Shown piece after piece: positions 1-5,073 of a DNA stretch of 5,811 nt. How positions within the stretch are numbered: position 1 is the stretch's first letter; each line of letters opens with the position of its first letter. The notes below the pieces were generated by a model that saw only the letters and a list, made by a program, of their open reading frames with translations, had not been told where the DNA came from and did no database searches. Source of the stretch: Desulfuromonadaceae bacterium UBA2294 (lineage in GTDB: Bacteria > Desulfobacterota > Desulfuromonadia > Desulfuromonadales > UBA2294); assembly GCA_002345625.1 (NCBI GenBank), contig DDWE01000011.1, positions 1-5,811 of the forward strand, in the 5' to 3' direction. A program made the position numbers and the translations under genes.

Positions 1-210
1 TGCACCCCCGCCCTGAAGCCTGAAGCATCAATCTTCCCCTGCACGGAGCCACGCCCGGACCTCTGCACCCAGGAATACGACCCGGTCTGCGGTCAATTAC
101 CCAAGGACAGAACCCAGACTGACTCCAGTGGCTGCAGTGCCTGCGGCGATGAGTTGGTCGATAGTTTTGTGCAGGGGGAATGGACAGAAGAGATCCGACC
201 GCAAAAATAG
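1..210 (+). CDS. Kazal-like domain protein, C-terminal part (5' end outside window)
   Basis: This is the last 69 codons of a gene read in frame 1 and ending at TAG 208-210; its start lies off the left edge. The visible part is cysteine-rich, with Cys at visible residues 1, 14, 22, 30, 45 and 48. It has the pattern C-x7-C-x7-C-G (centred on residues 22-31, YDPVCG) followed by GCSAC at 44-48. This matches the Kazal-like fold, a small disulfide-stabilised domain known from serine protease inhibitors and found in many bacterial exported proteins and lipoproteins. Bacterial versions usually end in a Gly-x-Cys; here residue 61 of GEW is Trp, so one expected cysteine is missing. The protein is probably exported, since the fold needs disulfides, but no signal peptide is visible here. 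Protease inhibition is not shown by the sequence. The gene converges on the minus-strand lipoprotein gene with 5 bp between them. Confidence 0.7.
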   Translation, partial: CTPALKPEASIFPCTEPRPDLCTQEYDPVCGQLPKDRTQTDSSGCSACGDELVDSFVQGEWTEEIRPQK

Positions 211-215
211 GCCGA

Positions 216-668
216 TCAGCGTAGCAGACGCAAGGTCCCCTTGCGCGGTGCGTCCTTGCGATAGCGAACGATTTCACCGCTGATGGACACATCGGTACAC
301 CCGGGAAAGATGGGGAGCAGAGCAGCGAAGGGGATCTGGTTAAGGGAGAGGGTACACCCTTCCTGTGAGGTCAACTTCAGGTTGACCACCGCCTCACCAC
401 CGGCGCTCGTCACCTGTTGATTGATGACATCAGAAAAATCGATGCCGCGCAGAGGGAGCAGGGTCCAGAAGATAGACCAGCCCCGCTGCCTGGCGGCAAG
501 CTGGCCAACGATCTCCAGTTGTTCGGACCCAACCGATTGCCCTCTGATATCAAGCAACTGCGGCGACAGGGATAACGGCACCTTTGCCGTCGCGAAACGG
601 ATCTCCTGACGGCTGCCGACACAACCGGCCAGCAACAGGAGCAACACTCCACCTGCCAGACTTCTCAT
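216..668 (-). CDS. Small predicted lipoprotein, 150 aa, downstream member of a coupled pair
   Basis: The protein opens with a short basic start (MRS), a Leu-rich hydrophobic core and a lipobox L13-A14-G15-C16, so it should be lipidated on Cys16 and anchored in a membrane (outer membrane if Gram-negative, as inferred). The mature part has a hydrophobic stretch WSIFWTLLPL at 64-73, a GGEAVVNLKL segment at 90-99 and a C-terminal strand-like VSISGEIVRY at 127-136. Cys105 and Cys124 could pair in a disulfide. The alternation of an 'AxAxVNv' segment with a closing 'v.v.G..Vr' strand recalls several families of short bacterial lipoproteins of unknown function; I cannot name the family. Its ATG overlaps the stop of the upstream lipoprotein gene (ATGA, 665-668), and its own Shine-Dalgarno is weak (GGTGGG 5 nt before the ATG), so translation is probably coupled. 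It is preferred to the antisense frames because of the signal peptide and coupling. Confidence 0.8.
   Translation of the reverse strand: MRSLAGGVLLLLLAGCVGSRQEIRFATAKVPLSLSPQLLDIRGQSVGSEQLEIVGQLAARQRGWSIFWTLLPLRGIDFSDVINQQVTSAGGEAVVNLKLTSQEGCTLSLNQIPFAALLPIFPGCTDVSISGEIVRYRKDAPRKGTLRLLR
229..245. repeat. Perfect inverted repeat at the convergent gene junction, with a third copy of one arm
   Basis: CGCAAGG (229-235) and CCTTGCG (239-245) form a 7-bp stem with a 3-base loop; CCTTGCG recurs at 254-260, so two alternative pairings exist, and GACGCA (227-232) can also pair with TGCGTC (249-254). It lies just after the Kazal-like gene and inside the last codons of the minus-strand lipoprotein. No T-tract follows it on the plus strand; on the minus strand the nearest run of T (202-206) is over 20 bases away, so it is not a classical intrinsic terminator. 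It may still protect or shape the 3' ends of the convergent transcripts. Confidence 0.4.
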
Positions 669-1105
669 GGTTTCCCACCGCCCGGCCCAGCCGTTGCCGC
701 AGTAAAGGCGTACCCCTCCGCCAACAGTCGTTTATCAAGCCAGAACAGCGCCGTCCAGTGAATGGCATCGATCACCCGGATGCGCTCAACATACAGCGCC
801 CGCCCAGGTCGATTGTCATAGGCATTCCAGAGCTGTTGCGGCAAGTTGTCTCGACTTCCGAGCCGGTCGGTGATGTTGCGATTGACCGGTTCATTGCCCG
901 ACGGCCGCACCGGTTCAACGGCAACCGCCTCGGCGCCACCCGAAAAAGCAGACAGCGCAACCGGAGGAGGAGTCGGTTTGCCGCCCAGAGTCAAGACCGG
1001 GCCAACCAGGACCGGTACCGGCAGATCGATGGCACCGATCGACACCACCGCAGACTGGCAGGCGGTCAGCAGCAACAACAGGCATATAGAGATCAAGCGA
1101 AACAT
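665..1105 (-). CDS. Small predicted lipoprotein, 146 aa, upstream member of a coupled pair
   Basis: The N-terminus is a clear type II signal peptide: MFR, a run of hydrophobic residues 4-13, and lipobox L13-T14-A15-C16, giving a lipid-anchored mature protein with no further cysteines. After the anchor come a Pro/Val-rich hydrophobic stretch with GPVLTLGG (35-42), a Pro-Ala-Gly-rich linker to about residue 70, and a more polar, aromatic region at 90-132 (LWNAY at 92-96, IHWTALFWLDK at 115-125). I do not recognise the family. The start is supported by GGAGAA (minus strand, 1112-1117) six bases before the ATG. It is the first gene of a two-gene minus-strand unit, its stop overlapping the next start by 4 bp. 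The two lipoproteins share only the signal-peptide architecture, with no obvious sequence similarity beyond it. They may act together in the envelope, which is an inference from context only. Confidence 0.78.
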   Translation of the reverse strand: MFRLISICLLLLLTACQSAVVSIGAIDLPVPVLVGPVLTLGGKPTPPPVALSAFSGGAEAVAVEPVRPSGNEPVNRNITDRLGSRDNLPQQLWNAYDNRPGRALYVERIRVIDAIHWTALFWLDKRLLAEGYAFTAATAGPGGGKP

Positions 1106-1136
1106 CGAGGGTTCTCCGTTTATCCAGACTGGGGCA

Positions 1137-1166
1137 ACTATACCCTAAAACCGGTTTCAATAACCA
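1137..1166 (-). promoter_or_regulatory. Candidate promoter for the lipoprotein pair
   Basis: Reading the minus strand, TATAGT (1137-1142) is a good -10 hexamer about 31 bases before the ATG at 1105, which would give a short leader containing the GGAGAA ribosome binding site. The matching -35 is weak: TGGTTA at 1161-1166 with an 18-base spacer, 3 of 6 bases to consensus. The palindrome AAACCGGTTT (1148-1157) sits in the spacer, where a bound repressor would block the polymerase. Confidence 0.3.
1148..1157. repeat. 10-bp palindrome AAACCGGTTT in the candidate lipoprotein promoter
   Basis: It is a perfect, spacerless dyad lying between the candidate -10 and -35 of the minus-strand unit. Its position fits an operator, but a 10-bp palindrome can occur by chance and no regulator is encoded in the window. 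Confidence 0.3.
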
Positions 1167-1182
1167 TGAAGTCGGCACGACC

Positions 1183-1197
1183 GGACAAAAAATGTCC
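1183..1197. repeat. Inverted repeat GGACA-AAAAA-TGTCC
   Basis: It has perfect 5-bp arms separated by five A. It lies about 78 bases upstream of the lipoprotein ATG and about 175 bases upstream of the dehydrogenase ATG. The symmetric arms with an A-tract centre look like a protein-binding dyad rather than a terminator, since no T-tract follows on either strand. Function is inferred only from geometry. Confidence 0.3.
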
Positions 1198-1211
1198 AGC
1201 GGTGATCTTGC

Positions 1212-1248
1212 TGAATTTCGTAACAGCCTGTGACATATGGGAAATTCA
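1212..1248. repeat. Long-spaced inverted repeat TGAATTTC / GAAATTCA
   Basis: The 8-bp arms at 1212-1219 and 1241-1248 are exact reverse complements separated by 21 bases. The right arm overlaps the left arm of the 1239-1257 repeat, so the two dyads share a GAAATTC half-site. The arrangement suggests either several half-sites for one regulator or alternative RNA pairings if transcribed. Confidence 0.35.
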
Positions 1249-1257
1249 ATATTTCCC
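1239..1257 (+). promoter_or_regulatory. Candidate operator upstream of the fad operon, GGGAAAT-N5-ATTTCCC
   Basis: This is a perfect 19-bp dyad with 7-bp arms and a 5-base spacer (TCAAT), about 114 bases before the dehydrogenase start. Fatty-acid degradation operons are commonly controlled by acyl-CoA-responsive TetR- or GntR-type repressors (FadR, PsrA, FadP types) that bind dyads of this size. The sequence does not match the E. coli FadR or PsrA consensus as I know them, so the regulator is unknown. An RNA hairpin is an alternative reading, but no T-tract follows, so it is not a terminator. Confidence 0.45.
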
Positions 1258-1360
1258 TGCGCGGCGTTCATAAGCTGGTAAAATTTAAGACAGGTGAAGA
1301 TATATTTTTAATGATTTCGGTAAAGTTCAATCCTCAGATCAAAAAACAGCAAGTCAGTCT

Positions 1361-1366
1361 GGAGGG
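1361..1366 (+). promoter_or_regulatory. Ribosome binding site GGAGGG that sets the acyl-CoA dehydrogenase start
   Basis: GGAGGG ends 4 bases before the ATG at 1371. It is the only strong Shine-Dalgarno in the upstream open frame; the GTG at 1230 and the ATG at 1311 have none. It therefore decides in favour of the 609-aa product. Confidence 0.75.
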
Positions 1367-1370
1367 TATC

Positions 1371-3200
1371 ATGACCAAGGAAAACCGGGATGAGAAACGG
1401 GCACTTGAGACAGCCGAAGCGGCAAGGGAGACCGATTGGAAACAGCCGAGCTTCGTTGGCGAACTGTTCATGGGGCGCCTGCGCACCGAAATTATCTTCC
1501 CTTATCCGGAGCAAAGCGCCGAGGACCGCCGGGCCGGAGATGAGATCCTTGCAAAGGTGCGGGAATTTCTGGGCCACAGCGTTGACGCCGATGCCATCGA
1601 CCGGGAGAAGGATGTCCCCAAGGACGTGATCGATGGGTTGAGCAAACTCGGCCTGTTCGGGATCAAGCTGCCGAAAGAGTATGGTGGCCTCGGTTTATCG
1701 CAGGTCAATTACAACCGGATCATCCAGCTCGTCGCCAGTCACTGTGCGTCGACGGCCGTGCTGCTCTCGGCCCATCAGAGCATCGGCGTTCCGCAACCAC
1801 TGAAAGTTTTCGGAACCGACGCCCAGAAAAAAGCCTTCCTGCCACGTCTGGCCAAAGGGGGTATCAGCGCCTTCGCCCTGACCGAACCCGGGGTCGGCTC
1901 CGACCCGTCGAGCTTAAAGACGACCGCAACCCTGAGTGAGGATGGCAAGACCTGGACCATCAACGGCGAAAAGTTGTGGATTACCAACGGCCCCATCGCC
2001 GACCTGCTCATCGTTATGGCGCGGAGCAACGACCCGGCCGAGGCCCGGCCGGAGATCACCGCTTTCGTCGTCGAGGGGAACAGCCCTGGGCTGACCACCC
2101 GTCATCGCTGTGATTTCATGGGGTTGAAAGGGGTGCAAAACGGCCTGCTGCATTTCGACAATGTTCAGGTCCCCAACGACAATATTGTTCTGGAACGCGG
2201 CGCCGGATTGCGACTCGCCCTGCGCACCCTAAACGTCGGCCGCCTCACCCTGCCGGCTGCCGGCGGTGGCGCCATGAAACAGACTCTGGCCATCGTCCGC
2301 AAGTGGGCGGCAGAGCGCGTCCAGTGGGGAGCGCCGGTCGCCGAGCATGAAGCGGTCGCTAGCAAAATTGCCAGCATCGCCGCCGATACCTACGCCGTCG
2401 AAGCGCTCACCTGGATCACCTCAGCCATGGCCGATCAGGAACGCGCCGACATCCGGCTCGAGGCCGCCATCGCCAAACTCTGGTGTTCCGAAGCGACCTG
2501 GCGCGCCGTCGATGCCGGCATGCAGATTCGCGGTGGTCGCGGCTATGAGACCGCCGACTCCCTGCGCGGTCGCGGCGAGCAACCGATGCCGATGGAACGG
2601 CTCATGCGCGATGCCCGCATCAACCTGATCATCGAGGGGACCAGCGAGATCATGCGTCTGTTTATCGCCCGTGAAGCCCTCGACCCGCACCTGCGCGCCG
2701 CCGGTGCTTCGGCCACCTCCGGCAAACTCAACCTCGGCAAGGCGCTGCGTTTCTACGCCGGCTGGTATCCACCGCTGTGGCTGCCGGGCTCGGTGTCGAC
2801 CAACGGCGCGACCATCCCGGAACGGTTGCGCGGTCACCTGCGTTTTGTCGAGCGCGGATCGCGTCGCCTCGCCCGTGACCTGTTCCACATGATGGCCCGC
2901 TACCAGCAGGGGCTGCAGAAACGCCAGCAGATCCTCGGTCGCCTGGTCGATTGCGGCGCTGAGCTCTTCGCCATGGCCGCCGTCATCTCCCGCGCCAGCG
3001 CCCCCGGCGCCCTGGCCGGCGATGACCGCCTCGCCGACCTGTTCTGCCGCAATGCCCGCCGGCGCCTGGACGACCTGCACCGTCGCATTTACCGCAATGA
3101 CGATGCCTTTGCCCGCCACATCGCCGCCGAATTCATGGACGGCGACTATCCGGGTCTGAGTGAGAACATCATCAGCACCTGGAAGACGTCGGACAAATAG
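1371..3200 (+). CDS. fadE: Acyl-CoA dehydrogenase, VLCAD/FadE type with C-terminal extension (609 aa)
   Basis: It is an FAD enzyme that oxidises acyl-CoA to trans-2-enoyl-CoA, the first oxidation of beta-oxidation, normally passing electrons to electron-transfer flavoprotein in the cytoplasm. In order it shows an N-terminal helical domain (about 45-160, with KEYGGLGL), the family signature ALTEPGVGSD at 169-178, the beta domain with WITNG at 203-207, and the second helical domain with IRGGRGY at 386-392. The motif EGTSEI follows, whose Glu422 is the expected catalytic base. Residues from about 437 to 609 form an extra helical domain (for example KRQQILGRLVD from 517), as in mitochondrial VLCAD and Bacillus FadE; ordinary members stop near 380-400. 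Between GGRGY and RDARIN there is a stretch longer than in medium-chain enzymes. The start is ATG 1371, chosen from GGAGGG; the frame is open further upstream without supporting signals. It is the first gene of the operon, 25 bp before the synthetase. Long-chain preference is inferred from the extension and context; the fadE name is by analogy. Confidence 0.93.
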   Translation: MTKENRDEKRALETAEAARETDWKQPSFVGELFMGRLRTEIIFPYPEQSAEDRRAGDEILAKVREFLGHSVDADAIDREKDVPKDVIDGLSKLGLFGIKLPKEYGGLGLSQVNYNRIIQLVASHCASTAVLLSAHQSIGVPQPLKVFGTDAQKKAFLPRLAKGGISAFALTEPGVGSDPSSLKTTATLSEDGKTWTINGEKLWITNGPIADLLIVMARSNDPAEARPEITAFVVEGNSPGLTTRHRCDFMGLKGVQNGLLHFDNVQVPNDNIVLERGAGLRLALRTLNVGRLTLPAAGGGAMKQTLAIVRKWAAERVQWGAPVAEHEAVASKIASIAADTYAVEALTWITSAMADQERADIRLEAAIAKLWCSEATWRAVDAGMQIRGGRGYETADSLRGRGEQPMPMERLMRDARINLIIEGTSEIMRLFIAREALDPHLRAAGASATSGKLNLGKALRFYAGWYPPLWLPGSVSTNGATIPERLRGHLRFVERGSRRLARDLFHMMARYQQGLQKRQQILGRLVDCGAELFAMAAVISRASAPGALAGDDRLADLFCRNARRRLDDLHRRIYRNDDAFARHIAAEFMDGDYPGLSENIISTWKTSDK

Positions 3201-3225
3201 CCCCGCGTAAATAAAGGAGCTCGTT

Positions 3226-5073
3226 ATGAACGTCACCATCCCTCAGCGCATTTTACAGCAGCTCGACCAGAACTCTGGACGGGTCGCCTTGCGCCACAAG
3301 GTCGGCGACACCTACAAACCGGTCAGCGCCGGCCAGGTTGCACAGCAGATCCGTCACTACGGTCGCAATCTCATCGCCCTCGGCCTGCAGCCAGGCGAAC
3401 GGGTGGCGATCATGGCGCCAAACAGCCCGGAATGGGTCTACGCCGACCAGGGTGCCATGGCGGCCGGAGCAGTGAGTGTTCCGGTCTACCATACCGAGGG
3501 GATCGAGGCCCTGCTGCATATCGTCCGCGACTCCGGCAGCCGCGTCCTTTTCATCCGTTCTCAGCTTATGGCACAGGAGCTGACCGAGCGCCTCGACGAC
3601 CTGCCGGACCTGCAACAGATCATTCTCCTCGGTGGCAGCCTGAACCGGCCGCAGGTGCTCAGCCTCAACGATTTCCTTGCCGGCGGCTCTGCCACAGAAG
3701 ATGACGAGCTTGAGCGCCGCCTGGCGGCAGGGCGTGGTGATGAGCTCGCCACTCTGATCTACACCTCGGGAACCACTGGCCTGCCCAAAGGAGTGATGCT
3801 CAAGCATGACAACATCCTCGGTGCCGTCACTGCCGCCACCAGCGTCTTTTCCATCGGCCCTGACGACACCTGCCTCTCCTTCCTCCCCCTGTCGCACGTC
3901 TTCGAACGGGTCGATGGCTATTACCTGATGATGCTGCAGGGGGCGACCATCGCTTATGCCGAGAGCATCGACACCGTGCCGGTCAACCTGGTCGAAATCC
4001 AGCCGACGGTCGTCATCAGCGTCCCGCGCCTGTACGAAAAGATGTTTGCCCGGGTCATGGAACGGGTCCTGTCCGGCCCGCTGATTAAGAAACAGCTGTT
4101 TTTTGCCGGGCTGAAGATCGGTGGTCGTTACTCGAGAACCATTCTGGCCGGTGAGCAACCAGGCGCATTGTTGCGATTCGGTATCGCCGTCGCCCGCAAA
4201 CTGGTCTTCTCCAAATTGCATGAGCGCCTCGGTGGCCGCTTGCGCTTTTTCATCTCCGGAGGGGCGGCGCTGGTGCGCAACGTCGCCGAATTTTTCCATG
4301 CCGCCGGCATCCCGATTTACGAAGGGTACGGGCTGACGGAAACCAGCGCCGGCGTCGCCGCCAATACGCCGGAGCACATGCGACTCGGCTGCGTCGGCCG
4401 CCCCTTCCCCGGCACAAAGATCCGCATCGCCGACGACGGCGAGATCCTGCTGCGCGGCCCCGGCGTCTTCAGCGGCTACTGGCAGCGTGATGAGCTGACC
4501 GCAGAAGTCTTTGTCGACGGCTGGTTTCAAACCGGCGACATCGGCGAAGTCGATGCCGACGGGTTTCTCGCCATCACCGACCGGAAAAAAGATCTCATCG
4601 TCACCGCCGGTGGCGAAAACGTCGCGCCGCAGAATCTGGAAAACACCTTCAAAAGTGATAAGTACCTCTCCAATGCCATGATCTACGGTGATGCCAAACC
4701 GTTTCTCACCGCACTTCTGGTCCCCAACTTCGAGAATCTTGAGAAGTACGCCCGCTTCAAAAAACTCAGCTTTCTCAACCATTGTGATCTGGTCAACCAC
4801 CCTCAGGTGATCGACCTGATCCGCCGACGTATCGACCCTCTACAGAAGGATTTGCCGGCTTTTAATCAGGTTAAACGTTTTACCCTGCTGTCGCGTGACT
4901 TCACCAGCGCTGACGGCGAGATCACCCCGACCATGAAGCTCAAGCGCAAAGTGGTTATGAAAAACTTTCACCAGGTTCTTGAGGGGATGTATCTGGCCGA
5001 AGACCACGATCGCCATGACAGCGGCTTCTGCATTATTGAGGATAACGCTGCGAACAAAGGAGATACTCAATGA
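3226..5073 (+). CDS. Long-chain acyl-CoA synthetase, AMP-forming, FAA1/FadD type (615 aa)
   Basis: It activates a free fatty acid with ATP and CoA through an acyl-adenylate, feeding acyl-CoA to the dehydrogenase encoded upstream. All core motifs of the adenylate-forming superfamily are present: the phosphate loop YTSGTTGLPKG (179-189), SHVFER (from about residue 224), YEGYGLTET (365-373), TGD with Asp438 for ribose binding, the hinge region DRKKD (452-456), and the C-terminal TPTMKLKR with Lys571 as likely catalytic lysine. An ATG at 3226 preceded by AAAGGAG with a 6-base gap fixes the start. The length and the long middle section with HERLGGRLRFFISGG place it with long-chain (COG1022-like) rather than acetyl-CoA enzymes. 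Oddly, about 25 polar residues (from about 591 to the end, many Asp/His/Asn) extend past the usual end near GMY and overlap the next gene's ribosome binding site. The stop overlaps the next ATG by 4 bp. No transmembrane segment is obvious. Chain-length specificity cannot be read from the sequence. Confidence 0.93.
   Translation: MNVTIPQRILQQLDQNSGRVALRHKVGDTYKPVSAGQVAQQIRHYGRNLIALGLQPGERVAIMAPNSPEWVYADQGAMAAGAVSVPVYHTEGIEALLHIVRDSGSRVLFIRSQLMAQELTERLDDLPDLQQIILLGGSLNRPQVLSLNDFLAGGSATEDDELERRLAAGRGDELATLIYTSGTTGLPKGVMLKHDNILGAVTAATSVFSIGPDDTCLSFLPLSHVFERVDGYYLMMLQGATIAYAESIDTVPVNLVEIQPTVVISVPRLYEKMFARVMERVLSGPLIKKQLFFAGLKIGGRYSRTILAGEQPGALLRFGIAVARKLVFSKLHERLGGRLRFFISGGAALVRNVAEFFHAAGIPIYEGYGLTETSAGVAANTPEHMRLGCVGRPFPGTKIRIADDGEILLRGPGVFSGYWQRDELTAEVFVDGWFQTGDIGEVDADGFLAITDRKKDLIVTAGGENVAPQNLENTFKSDKYLSNAMIYGDAKPFLTALLVPNFENLEKYARFKKLSFLNHCDLVNHPQVIDLIRRRIDPLQKDLPAFNQVKRFTLLSRDFTSADGEITPTMKLKRKVVMKNFHQVLEGMYLAEDHDRHDSGFCIIEDNAANKGDTQ

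Larger units (their letters stand above)
1106..1370. other. Divergent intergenic control region between the lipoprotein pair and the fad operon
   Basis: These 265 bases separate the start of the minus-strand lipoprotein unit (1105) from the ATG of the acyl-CoA dehydrogenase (1371). They are visibly richer in A and T than the flanking genes, especially 1275-1350. The region holds inverted repeats at 1148-1157, 1183-1197, 1212-1248 and 1239-1257. An open frame continuing the dehydrogenase upstream to a GTG at 1230 has no ribosome binding site and an N-terminus unlike the family, so I read it as non-coding leader. I see no tRNA, no recognisable riboswitch and no convincing sigma-54 site. No confident -35/-10 pair can be picked for the plus-strand operon; GTGACA (1230-1235) resembles a -35 but lacks a well-spaced -10. 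Confidence 0.65.

Noticed and set aside
1171..1197. Possible sigma-54 promoter around GTCGGCACGACCGG
   Set aside because: It has a partial GGCAC-like element but no GC/TTGC element at the required spacing downstream.
1239..1257. Intrinsic terminator reading of the GGGAAAT/ATTTCCC repeat
   Set aside because: The stem is short and AT-rich in its inner part and no T-run follows on either strand; an operator fits better.
584..1273. 229-codon plus-strand open frame opposite the two lipoproteins
   Set aside because: The product is Arg/Gln-rich with no motif, whereas the minus strand gives two proper lipoprotein signal peptides, a ribosome binding site and an ATGA overlap.
1230..1370. 47-codon N-terminal extension of the acyl-CoA dehydrogenase from a GTG
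   Set aside because: It has no ribosome binding site at 1230, the extension is unlike acyl-CoA dehydrogenase N-termini, and it would place the inverted repeat at 1239-1257 in coding sequence. GGAGGG before ATG 1371 is a better start.
2421..3239. 272-codon open frame on the minus strand, antisense to the end of the acyl-CoA dehydrogenase
   Set aside because: It is a shadow of the codon bias of the real gene; it has no family resemblance and it would run across the synthetase ribosome binding site.
3253..4800. 515-codon open frame on the minus strand, antisense to the acyl-CoA synthetase
   Set aside because: The plus-strand frame carries all adenylate-forming motifs across the same bases. The antisense product is a low-complexity Asp/Gly/Val/Gln-rich protein without recognisable motifs, as expected from GC-rich third codon positions.
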